32,252 nt of DNA from an uncultured Collinsella sp. (lineage in GTDB: Bacteria; Actinomycetota; Coriobacteriia; Coriobacteriales; Coriobacteriaceae), in assembly GCA_958429225.1 (NCBI GenBank), contig CAUAJB010000016.1, positions 1 to 32,252 on the forward strand, given 5' to 3'. Positions 23,197 to 31,544 of the stretch are shown here, in pieces. Each line of letters opens with the position of its first letter. Position 1 is the stretch's first letter. The notes below the pieces were generated by a model. It worked only from the letters and a program-made list of their open reading frames with translations, ran no database searches and was not told the origin of the DNA. A program made the position numbers and the translations under genes.

Positions 23197-24231
23197 ATGA
23201 TTATCGATGCAAATTCCTACTGGTTCGACGAGCGCATCTTTCATGACGAGACGCTCTGCGAACAGTTTTTGGCCGAGGTACCCCGCGCCTATGACACCGA
23301 AGGCTATCTGACCATGAATTCCGCCGGCAAACGACAGATCGTGATCGAGATGCCCGCCGGTTCTCCGGGTCTTAACTACATTGAGGGCGACTACACCCTC
23401 GAGAAGCGCTTGGCCGATATGGATGAGGCGGGGGTCGACAAGGCGATCCTCAAGCTCCCCGGCTGCCACGAGTGGATGTCGCTCGAGATGTGCCGGCGTT
23501 TCAACGACGGTATGGCTGCTGACGCGAAGGCGTCAAATGGCCGTCTGATTCCGCTTGTCGCTGTGCCGCCCTTTGGCACCAAAGCGAATTTGGAGGAGCT
23601 CGACCGCAGGCTCGACGATGGTTTTGCGGGTGTGCAGCTCTGCGCTCACTACGGCAAGCGCTATCTCGACGACCAGGTCTTCTCGAGCTTTTTCGAGCAC
23701 CTGAACGAACGCCATGTCACCGTTTACGTGCACCATGTTCCCGTGCCGGTCGAGAACGAGTCGCTTCTCGCGTACGACAACCTTCGCCGCTCTTATGGCC
23801 GCTGCGTTGACCAAACTACGGCGATTGGCCGAGAGATCTTTGGTGATTTCTTTGAGCGCTACCCCAATATCAAGATGGTCCACTCCATGCTCGGCGGCGC
23901 ATACTTTGCGTTCAAGGAGATGCTGCTGCCTCATGGTCCCAAGCGCCCTGATGCTTCTGGCCGTTTTCAGGTCGATATCGAGACCGTTTCCAGGCGCCTC
24001 GAGAACAACATCTATTTCGACATGTCCCATGCCCAGCCTTGGGGCAAGACACTCCTCGCCTGCGCGGTTGACGTGCTGGGTGCAGACCATATTGTTTTTG
24101 GCACGAGCTATCCCGTTAAACGCGAGTGGCTCACCGAGGGTGTCGCCTGCGTTCGCGCTGCAAATCTGAGCGATACAGACAGCGACCTTGTGCTTGGTGG
24201 TACGGCGCAGCAACTGTACGGTGTCGAGTGA
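23197..24231 (+). CDS. Amidohydrolase-2/ACMSD-like TIM-barrel protein with altered metal site
   Basis: A 344-residue protein of the amidohydrolase-2 (ACMSD/LigY-like) family, whose members decarboxylate or hydrolyse carboxylated substrates at a metal centre. The overall barrel is present: ADMDEAGVDKAILKLPG (about 72-88), VAVPPFG, VYVHHVPVP (about 176-184), IKMVHSMLGGAYFA (about 226-239) and VFGTSYPVKREW near the C-terminus. The usual HxH at the end of strand 1 reads DAN (MIIDANSYW), and the usual catalytic Asp of FGSDYP reads Ser in FGTSYP. The two middle His remain. Metal binding and normal catalysis are therefore doubtful. The ATG at 23197 has a weak AAGGCGG ahead. It opens an operon, followed after 26 bases by a ceramidase-like gene. 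Confidence 0.8.
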   Translation: MIIDANSYWFDERIFHDETLCEQFLAEVPRAYDTEGYLTMNSAGKRQIVIEMPAGSPGLNYIEGDYTLEKRLADMDEAGVDKAILKLPGCHEWMSLEMCRRFNDGMAADAKASNGRLIPLVAVPPFGTKANLEELDRRLDDGFAGVQLCAHYGKRYLDDQVFSSFFEHLNERHVTVYVHHVPVPVENESLLAYDNLRRSYGRCVDQTTAIGREIFGDFFERYPNIKMVHSMLGGAYFAFKEMLLPHGPKRPDASGRFQVDIETVSRRLENNIYFDMSHAQPWGKTLLACAVDVLGADHIVFGTSYPVKREWLTEGVACVRAANLSDTDSDLVLGGTAQQLYGVE

Positions 24232-24257
24232 GCGGCAATCAGAGGGGAGTATCTGCC

Positions 24258-25505
24258 ATGGACGAAGGAGAGATGAGGGCTGGGGCCGCTCGTGTGGCCA
24301 TCGATCTTGGGGACGTGTTGCCGTTCGACGGTTTCGACGAACTCCGTCATGAGGTCTTCGCCCGTGCCCTTATCATCGAGGGGACGGGGCGACGCGCCTG
24401 CGTCCTTTCGCTTGAGGCCACCTCGATCGCTCCGGCTCTACTCGCCGATCTGCGTGAGGTTGTTGAGAATGCCGCCAATTGCAGCGGTGCTTATTCTTGG
24501 GTGGTTCCTACCCACACGTTTTCCATGCCTCACGTCCGCACTCCCGGGCATCTTGTCGACGATGCTACCCGCAATCGCAACGAGCGCTATCGCGAGGCGC
24601 TCGTCGCTGCCGCCCGCACGGCTGTCGAGCGCGCTGTTGCAGGCATTCGCTCCGTCACTCTCGCCACTGTGGAGGGCGAATGCCCCGTGAACGTTAATCG
24701 CGACATCGAGACGCCTGCCGGCTGGTGGTTGGGCTCGAATCCCAGGGGGTTTGCCGACCACACGATGCCCGTACTCGCCATAAGGGATGCCGGGGGCGAG
24801 TATGTTGCCGTGCTCGCGACGGCGGACGTTCAGTCCTCCGTGCTCGACGGGTCGCGCGACTCCGAGGGGAGGCGCATGGCGAGCGGAGACCTCTTTGGTT
24901 TTGCCGCCATGTCACTCGAGCGCGAGCTGGGCGGCGTTGCCCTGTTGCTGCCAGGCGCCGCGGGCGACCAAGGTCCGGCGGAGCGCGCCATGAACATCAT
25001 GTTCGATGCGGCCGGCGTTAAGCAGACGGTCGATGCCCATGAGGACGGATACCGCATGCTGCACCAGCAGGGGCAGGCTTTGGGCGATGCTTTGATCGAG
25101 GCCGCTCGCATGGCGCGTGAGGATGACGCTACCGGCATCGATGCCCGCACGGTCGACGTTCTCCTGCCCGCTCAGACACGCGCCGATTTTCACTCTTTGG
25201 CTCCGCACCGAACGTATGAGTTTCATGCCGCTGGCGAGCAGCGCACGAGGGTCTATCTGCTCCGGCTGGGAAACGTCGAGCTTGTCGGCGTACAACCCGA
25301 GGTCTCGAGTGTATTCGGCGCCACTGTGCGCGCCGCTCGGTCCGGCTCTGTGTTCTTTGCCACGCTCGTCAACGGCGGACAGAAGTACCTACCGGCTCCC
25401 GACGCGTACGAAAAGATCACCTATGAGGCCATGAACTCCGGTTTTGCCGCCGGATCCTATGAGCGCCTCGTCGAAATCATCATTGCCGCCTTGAATGCGG
25501 CGTGA
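24258..25505 (+). CDS. Neutral-ceramidase-like hydrolase, paralogue A (divergent metal site)
   Basis: A 415-residue protein that resembles the catalytic domain of neutral/alkaline non-lysosomal ceramidases, zinc enzymes that cleave the amide bond of N-acyl lipids. The match is partial. VVPTHTFSMPHV (about 82-93) stands where ATHTHSGP is usual. VLAIRDAGGEYVAVLATADV (about 172-191) has Asp where the second zinc His is expected. LLPGAAGDQGP (about 229-239) matches the glycine loop with the catalytic Ser region, and VGVQPEVSSVFG plus NGGQKYLPAPDAYE match the late Glu and Tyr motifs. There is no signal peptide. GGGGAG lies before the ATG at 24258. It follows the amidohydrolase-like gene by 26 bases and precedes paralogue B by 18. 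The substrate is unknown and need not be ceramide. Confidence 0.75.
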   Translation: MDEGEMRAGAARVAIDLGDVLPFDGFDELRHEVFARALIIEGTGRRACVLSLEATSIAPALLADLREVVENAANCSGAYSWVVPTHTFSMPHVRTPGHLVDDATRNRNERYREALVAAARTAVERAVAGIRSVTLATVEGECPVNVNRDIETPAGWWLGSNPRGFADHTMPVLAIRDAGGEYVAVLATADVQSSVLDGSRDSEGRRMASGDLFGFAAMSLERELGGVALLLPGAAGDQGPAERAMNIMFDAAGVKQTVDAHEDGYRMLHQQGQALGDALIEAARMAREDDATGIDARTVDVLLPAQTRADFHSLAPHRTYEFHAAGEQRTRVYLLRLGNVELVGVQPEVSSVFGATVRAARSGSVFFATLVNGGQKYLPAPDAYEKITYEAMNSGFAAGSYERLVEIIIAALNAA

Positions 25506-25523
25506 CACAGAAGGAGAACGTGC

Positions 25524-26642
25524 ATGAACATTGGACACGCGCGCCGCAAAATCACCCCACAGGGCGACATCTACCTGATTGGCTACCGCAATCTTCCCAA
25601 CCGTCTTGAACCTGCGACGGGCGTCCATGACGACGTCTTCGCCAACGCCATCCTCTTCCAGCAAGGCGAACGTGAAGTGTTTCTCTTTAATGCCGATGTC
25701 CTCGAGTTCGAGGAAAGCATGGCCGAGGAAGTCAAGACAATGCTCGCCGAGCGCTATGGAATCGACCGTGACTGCGTTCTGCTCTCGGCGACGCACGACC
25801 ATACTTCAATCGTCGCTTACCACCGCAGCTGGTGGACGGGAAAATTCGACGAGAACTACTACCGCTGGTTCCTCGATACCATTTGCCAATGCTTTGAGGA
25901 GTGCCGCGCCAACGCACAGCCCGCGATTTGTCGCTTGGGCAAGCAGGTCATCACCGGTTTCTACGACAACCGCATCATCCCAGGTGAACTCGCCGACAAT
26001 GAGGTCATTGTCGTATCGTTCTTCGATACCGAAGGCAAGCCATTTGCGGGCTTTGTGAACTGGGCGGTGCATTCCGCTTGCGTCGGACCCGACTGCACGG
26101 AGCTCACGAGCGAACTCGCCGGTCTTACCGGCAAAAAGCTCGCTCAGAGTCTTGGCTACTATCCGGCCATAGTCGTCGGTGCTGCTGGCGACTGTAGCGA
26201 CCGCAATTTTCGCCAGGGACGCGGCATTCCCGAGGCCGAGCGCGTTTCGACCGGTCTTGCCGAGGCGATTTCCCAGATCAAGCTCGATCGCGAGGTCGTT
26301 CTCGATCGCATCGAGCCTCAGACGTTCTATCACACCGTTGCCCATGACGACTTTTCGCTCACGCTTAAGTGTGCCGTCATCAGTTTGGGCGGCCTGCATC
26401 TCTTTGTGTTCCCGAGTGAGCTCGGCAGCGACCTGGGTATTCGCATGAAGCGCGAATGCCCGGTCGAGGGAATAGTTTGCGGTTACACCAACGGCTATTT
26501 CGAGTATTTCCTTCCGGCACGCGAGTACGGCCTCTCCTTTGAGACCGAGCGTACTCAGATTCCCCAGGGCGAACCGGAACGCCTGTGTGACAAGTTCTGC
26601 CAGACGACGAGACTTCTCGGCGCAGCAGATTCGCGTCTGTAG
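25524..26642 (+). CDS. Neutral-ceramidase-like hydrolase, paralogue B
   Basis: A 372-residue member of the neutral/alkaline ceramidase-like family, closer to the consensus than its neighbour. It starts with IGHARRKITPQGDIYLIGYR (about 3-22), has GVHDDVFANAILF, the zinc-His segment LLSATHDHTS (about 86-95), the second zinc His in FVNWAVHSACVG (about 175-186), the glycine loop VVGAAGDCSDRNF (about 218-230, Ser present), the Glu motif FVFPSELGSDLG (about 293-304) and YTNGYFEYFLPAREYG (about 316-331) with the conserved Tyr. No signal peptide is present, unlike secreted ceramidases, so it is expected in the cytoplasm. AAGGAG lies eight bases before the ATG. Its position before a PTS transporter suggests work on an imported, probably phosphorylated, amide-containing compound. 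Confidence 0.8.
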   Translation: MNIGHARRKITPQGDIYLIGYRNLPNRLEPATGVHDDVFANAILFQQGEREVFLFNADVLEFEESMAEEVKTMLAERYGIDRDCVLLSATHDHTSIVAYHRSWWTGKFDENYYRWFLDTICQCFEECRANAQPAICRLGKQVITGFYDNRIIPGELADNEVIVVSFFDTEGKPFAGFVNWAVHSACVGPDCTELTSELAGLTGKKLAQSLGYYPAIVVGAAGDCSDRNFRQGRGIPEAERVSTGLAEAISQIKLDREVVLDRIEPQTFYHTVAHDDFSLTLKCAVISLGGLHLFVFPSELGSDLGIRMKRECPVEGIVCGYTNGYFEYFLPAREYGLSFETERTQIPQGEPERLCDKFCQTTRLLGAADSRL

Positions 26643-26835
26643 ACCTGATTGCGTGACATGGGCCAATGAGGCTCGCTGCCATGTGATCGGCATCTTCCAT
26701 CTTCTCTGCCGTTTCCCATCCCGGGCGTACGTGCGTCCGCGGATTTCAAAGGGGGAAGCGGGTTCCTTGCCCTCCCACGTCGACTACGGAGGCATGAAAT
26801 CGATGCTATACCCCGCTCAGAAAAAGGAGGATTCC

Positions 26836-28278
26836 ATGAAATACCAGAAGCTTTGCGATGAAATCATCACAAAGGTCGGTGGTCGAGACAATGTGTTAGA
26901 CGTGAGCCACTGCATTACGCGTCTCCGCTTCCACCTCAAGGATGAATCGCTCGCCCAGACCAATGAGCTTAAGGCGACGAAGGGCGTCGTTGACGTCATC
27001 CAGGCCGGCGGACAGTATCAGGTCGTGATTGGTGCCACTGTCGAGGCCGTCTACAACGACCTTGTTCAGATCGGCGGGTTCGACGCCAAGCCTGCGCTTG
27101 ATATCGATGAGGGCGACAATGTCAAGAAGGGCGATCCGTTCTCGCGCCTGCTCGCCATCATTTCCGAGATTCTGCAGCCGGTTCTTGGTGTGCTTATGGC
27201 CGGTGGCTTCATCAAGTCGATGCTTGCGCTCTGTACGGTTGCCGGTTGGCTCGCTAAGGACAGCAATACGTATGTGACGCTCTCGGCAATCGGAGATTCG
27301 GTCTTCTATTACTTTCCGCTAATCATTGGCTGGACGTCGGCCAAGAAGTTCGGACTTAAGCCCGTTATGGGAATGGCGCTCGGCGGTATCCTCGTCTACC
27401 CGACGCTCGTTGCCCTTATGGGCGGAGATCCGCTCTACACGCTCGGCGCCGGTACGGTCTTCGAGTCCAATGTCTACGGTGATATTTTTGGCATCCCGCT
27501 GATCATGCAGAATTACTCATCGACGATTCTGCCTGCGATCTTTATCGTCTGGATTGCCTCCAAGGTGCACAAGGCCCTTTCTAACGCGCTGCCCGCGCTT
27601 GTGAGCTCGTTCTTCTCCAACATCCTGACGCTCCTCATTTGCGGCATCCTTGGCCTGCTTGTGGTCGGTCCGGTCATGACGGTCCTCTCCAACATCGTTG
27701 CCCAGATCATTCTGATGCTCATCAACTTCCAGCCCGCCATCGCCGGCTTCGTCATCGGCACGTTCTGGAGCCTGCTCGTCATGTTCGGCCTGCACTGGGG
27801 TATCATCCCGCTGTGGTTCCTCGATGTAGCAACCTACGGCTATGACCTCATTAACCCGCTCGTGTATGCAGGCGGTTGTGCCATCGCCGGCGCTGTGCTT
27901 GGCATGGTCATCCGAACCAAGGACTCCGAGGAAAATGCTGCCGTCAACATTCCTGCCCTTGTCTCTTCGATTTTCGGTGTCAACGAGCCTGCGCTTTACG
28001 CCATCTTGCTGCCGCGTAAGCGCCTTATGTGGGCAACCTTTATTTCCGCTGGTGTAGGCGGCGCCATTGCCGGCCTCATGGGTGCCAAGCTCTATGCCTT
28101 CGGTGCCTCCGGCCCGCTCGGTTTCCCGAGCTTTATTAACCCTGCCGGCATCGACACGGGCTTTATCGGCCTTGTCATCTCCGGTGTGGTCGCTTTCGTT
28201 CTGGCTCTTGTCGCCGCTATGGTGATCGGTACCAAGAAGGACGAGGGCGGTAAGGCACTCAACATCTCGGTGGACTAG
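26836..28278 (+). CDS. PTS EIIBC transporter, glucose/beta-glucoside (BglF/TreB) family
   Basis: A 480-residue sugar phosphotransferase permease. EIIB occupies about 1-85 with the phospho-acceptor Cys26 in HCITRLRFHLKD, then IQAGGQYQVVIG. EIIC (about 105-470) has FGLHWGIIPLWFLD, the GxHxxxxP motif, and GVNEPALYAILLPRK, the usual substrate-site motif. No EIIA domain follows, so phosphate must come from an EIIA encoded elsewhere. The specificity is unknown; the family takes up glucosides, trehalose, sucrose or N-acetylmuramate-type sugars. AAGGAGG five bases before the ATG at 26836 sets the start. A 193-base gap after paralogue B could hold an extra promoter (TATACC at about 26810), but a single operon with the three upstream genes is likely. 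Confidence 0.92.
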   Translation: MKYQKLCDEIITKVGGRDNVLDVSHCITRLRFHLKDESLAQTNELKATKGVVDVIQAGGQYQVVIGATVEAVYNDLVQIGGFDAKPALDIDEGDNVKKGDPFSRLLAIISEILQPVLGVLMAGGFIKSMLALCTVAGWLAKDSNTYVTLSAIGDSVFYYFPLIIGWTSAKKFGLKPVMGMALGGILVYPTLVALMGGDPLYTLGAGTVFESNVYGDIFGIPLIMQNYSSTILPAIFIVWIASKVHKALSNALPALVSSFFSNILTLLICGILGLLVVGPVMTVLSNIVAQIILMLINFQPAIAGFVIGTFWSLLVMFGLHWGIIPLWFLDVATYGYDLINPLVYAGGCAIAGAVLGMVIRTKDSEENAAVNIPALVSSIFGVNEPALYAILLPRKRLMWATFISAGVGGAIAGLMGAKLYAFGASGPLGFPSFINPAGIDTGFIGLVISGVVAFVLALVAAMVIGTKKDEGGKALNISVD

Positions 28279-28298
28279 TCTTTCTGCGCACTTTAACT

Positions 28299-28345
28299 AA
28301 ATATGCCTCGGACGGCGACGTGCCGCCCGAGGCATATTTGTGTTT
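28299..28345 (+). terminator. Intrinsic terminator after the PTS gene
   Basis: Eighteen-base arms, 28299-28316 and 28322-28339, begin AAATATGCCTCGG and end CCGAGGCATATTT; only one pair is mismatched. The stem is followed by TGTGTTTTG. It ends the operon and also faces the convergent LysR gene. Confidence 0.9.
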
Positions 28346-28401
28346 TGTGCCGTTGCCAGCGTGTTTGCGGACACAAGTCTGCCGTTGTGGGGCAGCGGGG
28401 A

Positions 28402-29325
28402 TTATGACGGTCGTGCCGCGGTGGAAGACGCACGGTCGCCCTGCAGGAGCTGACGGTAGGGGAGGAAGCCGATGAACGAGACGACCGCCTGCGAGTGCGC
28501 GGCGTTCCGCTTGAGGTAGAGCCTGACCTCGGAGGTCGTCGCGGGCTCAAGCGGCACCAGGGCTACCTTTCCGCTGGCAAGCGATTCCGCCGGCTTGCGC
28601 ATGAGGAATGAGACACCGGCGCCGCGTGCGACAAGAGAGATGATGTTCTCGGCTCGTTTGCCGGTGAACGTAACACGTGGGCCAAATCCAGCTTCGCGAC
28701 AAAGGGAAAGGACGAGCTCGCTTACGAACGAGCCTTGGGGAAGCATGAGAAAATTCTCGTCGATAAGGTCGTCTATCTCGACGGTGTCACGTTCGGCGAG
28801 TGGATGGTCGAGCGGAAGGACGGCCACGAGTCGGTCGGTCGTAAAGGGAATCTTTTTGAACTCCGGCTCGATGGCGCCGCTGTCACGGATGAAGGCCAGG
28901 TCAATGTCCTCGTGTAGGAGCATGCGCTTGAGTGTGTCGCCCTCGCCTTCGATGAGCTCGACAGAATATGAGGGGTTCGCCTGCTGAAAATCGATGACGG
29001 CGTCCGTAATCCCATAAGGGGCCATAATGGGGATAGAACCTACGGTGAGGTGCTCGAGCGGCTCACCTGCACCTATTTGAATGGCGGCAAGATAGCGATG
29101 CTGAAGCGTCGCAATTTTTTGCGCATAGGGGAGGAGCGCTTCACCTTGCGCGGTGAGCGTTACGTGGCGCTGGCTTCGATCGATGAGCTTGCAGCCGAGT
29201 TCGTGCTCCATTGCCATGATGTGCTTGGAGAGGGTTGATTGCGACATGAAAAGCAGTTCCGCCGCATCAAGAAACGTGCGTGACTGCGCTAAGATGGCGA
29301 ATTCGCCAAAGCGGCTGATATCCAT
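28402..29325 (-). CDS. LysR-family transcriptional regulator facing the PTS operon
   Basis: A 307-residue LysR regulator. The winged helix covers about 1-60, with FGEFAILAQSRTFLDAAEL and LFMSQSTLSKHIMAMEHELG. The effector domain (about 90-290) includes LTVGSIPIMAPYGITDAV and FLMLPQGSFVSELVL. GGAGG lies seven bases before the ATG. It converges on the PTS operon and sits 36 bases after a deformylase gene on the same strand. It could control the ceramidase-like/PTS operon, but it is not divergent from that operon, so the link is only by proximity. Confidence 0.9.
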   Translation of the reverse strand: MDISRFGEFAILAQSRTFLDAAELLFMSQSTLSKHIMAMEHELGCKLIDRSQRHVTLTAQGEALLPYAQKIATLQHRYLAAIQIGAGEPLEHLTVGSIPIMAPYGITDAVIDFQQANPSYSVELIEGEGDTLKRMLLHEDIDLAFIRDSGAIEPEFKKIPFTTDRLVAVLPLDHPLAERDTVEIDDLIDENFLMLPQGSFVSELVLSLCREAGFGPRVTFTGKRAENIISLVARGAGVSFLMRKPAESLASGKVALVPLEPATTSEVRLYLKRNAAHSQAVVSFIGFLPYRQLLQGDRASSTAARPS

Positions 29326-29361
29326 AGGGAGGCCTCCGGTACCCTCATTTTGGCAGGTGGC

Positions 29362-29772
29362 CTAAACCACGACGCCATTGCAGTGGTCGATTTCGTGCTG
29401 GATGATCTCGGCGGTGTAGCCCGAGAAGTTTTTGATGCGGTGAACGAAGTTCTCGTCCAAATACTCAACCTTAATGCGGCGATAGCGGGTACAGGGACGC
29501 TCGCCGATCAGCGAGAGGCATCCTTCGCTCGTCTGATAGGCATTGACCTGCTCAAGAATTTGAGGGTTGTACATCAGGAGTGTCCTGTTGCCGTCCTTTA
29601 CGCAGATGATGCGTTTGCGCACGCCGATCATGTTGGCGGCGAGGCCCACGCACTCGCGCTCATGCTCGTGGAGTGTATCCAGGAGATCCTGCCCGGTTGC
29701 GGCATCGTCGGGTCCCGCGTCTTCGGAAGGCAGACGCAAAAAGAACTCGGATTTCATGATGGGCTTAATCAT
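29362..29772 (-). CDS. Peptide deformylase (short form, motif-1 Gln replaced by Met)
   Basis: A 136-residue deformylase-family protein. Motif 2 EGCLSLIG (about 80-87) and motif 3 QHEIDH (about 125-130) are complete, so the metal ligands Cys, His, His and the catalytic Glu are all present. Motif 1 reads CVGLAANMIG (about 41-50), with Met where the usual GxGLAAPQ has Gln. Similar AANMIG deformylases occur in Firmicutes, as I recall them, so this may be a natural subtype. The protein is short at the C-terminus compared with Escherichia coli Def. The ATG at 29772 has GAGGAG six bases upstream; a long upstream extension of the frame is not supported. It is divergent from the MFS gene and followed by a LysR gene. 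Confidence 0.88.
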   Translation of the reverse strand: MIKPIMKSEFFLRLPSEDAGPDDAATGQDLLDTLHEHERECVGLAANMIGVRKRIICVKDGNRTLLMYNPQILEQVNAYQTSEGCLSLIGERPCTRYRRIKVEYLDENFVHRIKNFSGYTAEIIQHEIDHCNGVVV

Positions 29773-29976
29773 GGCGGGCTCCTCATGTCTTATGCTTTCG
29801 TGGACTTTTAATAATAGCGCGGAAGGAAAGCTGCGTGTCCGCGTTACAATTTTTCGACGTTGGACCATGTTGCCAGATTCGTCGTGTGCGGCGTCTGGCG
29901 TAAGTCTAGGGCTCATTTTCGCCCTGGACTGTTCCTCTGGGGCGATGCGACTGTCGTTCCAAGAGGAAGGAAATGC

Positions 29977-31392
29977 ATGGGGAGCAAATCTCAGCAACAA
30001 GTTCAAGTAACGCCATCGGGCACTGCGGCGCTTCTCGTCGTAATGTATATTGCAGCCTTTGTTGCCGCGTTTAACGAGAACATCATTAACGTGGCGTTGC
30101 ACGACATTATGGCGGCCTTTTCGGTGAGTGCCACCACGGCGCAGTGGCTCGTTTCGGGCTACATGATCGTGACGTCGATCTTTACGGCCATCATGGCCTT
30201 TCTGTCCGGCCGTTTCTCGACGCGCAAGCTGCTGTTTTTCGCATGCGGATGCATGGTCGCCGGCGAAGTCCTGTGCTTGGTCGCTCCGTCGTTTAGCGTT
30301 TTGCTGCCAAGCCGTATTTTGCAGGCTGCGGGATCGGGCATCTTGTTCCCGCTCATGATGAACGTGGTGCTGTCCTGCGCTCCGCGCGAGAAGCTCGGTC
30401 TGTATCTGAGCCTGGGCGGTGCCTGCATTACGCTGGGGCCGGCGTTTGGACCCGTGATCAGCGGTCTAATGTGCACGTTGTTTGGCTGGAGGGCGGTGTT
30501 CGTAGTGCCGCTGGTGGGCGGCATTGTGGTCGCTGCGGCGGGCGTAAAGCTTGTTCAGAATGTCGGAGAGCGCTCGAACACCACGCTTGATATTCTGTCG
30601 GTTGTTTTGCTCGCCGCCGGCATTACGGCATTTGTGTATTCCGTAGGCGAGTTCTCGACCAATCTGATTGCCGGCATCGTGGCTCTTTTCGCCGCCATTG
30701 TGCTGCTCGGCCTGTTTTCGGCCCGCCAGCTCAAGCTCGAGCATCCGGTGCTCAACGTGCGCCCCATGGCGAGCGTTCGTTTTTGGCCTGCGTGCCTGCT
30801 TGTGGTGGTGTCGATGATGACGACGTTCTCGATGAGCGTTTTGTTGCCGCTCTATTTTGAGGGCGCATACGGCATGACCGCGCTTGTTGCGGGCTTGCTC
30901 ATTTTGCCGGCGATTGCCTGCAATGCCGTTACCTCGATTGTGGGCGGACGCGTGATGGATGCCCGCGGCGCATGGCCGCTGCTGCCGGTCGGCTTTGCCC
31001 TGATTGCCGTGGGGCAGACTGCCATCTCGATGACAGCGGCAAGCATGAACATCGGCGTTGTCGTGGCGCTGACCGTTGTGGTGTATGCCGGAGTCGGTTT
31101 GGTGCTGAGCCCCTCGCAGACGGCCGGCTTGGAGACGCTGCCTGCCGTTGAGCATCCTCACGGAACGGCATTGCTTAACACGTGGAATATGATTGCCGCA
31201 TCGTTCGGCCCGTCGCTGTTTATCGGCCTGCTCTCGAGTTCTGCGGCGACTGCCGGCGCCGCTGGCGTTGCGACCGACGTTGCCCAGGCGATTGGATTTG
31301 CAGCTGCCGTGCGTGTGGCGGCTGTAATTGCCGTGGTCGGGTTCGCGACGTCGCTGGTGTACGCTCGTCGCGAGTCACACATGTCGCATTAA
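29977..31392 (+). CDS. MFS transporter, DHA2 (EmrB/QacA-type) family
   Basis: A 471-residue drug:proton-antiporter-type carrier with the 14-span DHA2 layout. The first helices carry NENIINVALHDIMAAFSVSA, then TTAQWLVSGYMIVTSIF (motif D1 region), FLSGRFSTRKLLFF (motif A) and ILQAAGSGILFPLMMNVVL (motif B region) followed by GGACITLGPAFGPVISGLM (motif C, the antiporter signature). Likely exports a drug or metabolite; substrate unknown. AGGAAGG lies before the ATG at 29977; the longest frame starts 117 bases upstream without support. It is transcribed alone, divergent from the deformylase gene. Confidence 0.9.
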   Translation: MGSKSQQQVQVTPSGTAALLVVMYIAAFVAAFNENIINVALHDIMAAFSVSATTAQWLVSGYMIVTSIFTAIMAFLSGRFSTRKLLFFACGCMVAGEVLCLVAPSFSVLLPSRILQAAGSGILFPLMMNVVLSCAPREKLGLYLSLGGACITLGPAFGPVISGLMCTLFGWRAVFVVPLVGGIVVAAAGVKLVQNVGERSNTTLDILSVVLLAAGITAFVYSVGEFSTNLIAGIVALFAAIVLLGLFSARQLKLEHPVLNVRPMASVRFWPACLLVVVSMMTTFSMSVLLPLYFEGAYGMTALVAGLLILPAIACNAVTSIVGGRVMDARGAWPLLPVGFALIAVGQTAISMTAASMNIGVVVALTVVVYAGVGLVLSPSQTAGLETLPAVEHPHGTALLNTWNMIAASFGPSLFIGLLSSSAATAGAAGVATDVAQAIGFAAAVRVAAVIAVVGFATSLVYARRESHMSH

Positions 31393-31476
31393 TGTGTGCA
31401 CATAGATTCTGCAGCTAGATTGGATGGCGACACCATAAACTAATGGACGTTTTGCCGAGAGGCATGAATGTTTAAA

Positions 31477-31512
31477 GCGCAAAGAGTGCGCGACGGGCCC
31501 CGCGAATGGGGC
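31477..31512 (+). other. Two small hairpins in the leader of the RGG-protein gene
   Basis: GCGCA (31477-31481) / TGCGC (31487-31491) and GCCCC (31497-31501) / GGGGC (31508-31512) are adjacent perfect inverted repeats within 70 bases of the next start codon. The short arms make chance possible in GC-rich DNA; they could form a structured mRNA leader. Confidence 0.35.
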
Positions 31513-31544
31513 GATGATGCCCGAGAGGGCCAAGAAGGAGTCTC

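Noticed and set aside
26539..26835. Upstream extension of the PTS gene overlapping ceramidase-like paralogue B
   Set aside because: It would precede the conserved EIIB start and overlap another gene; AAGGAGG marks the ATG at 26836.
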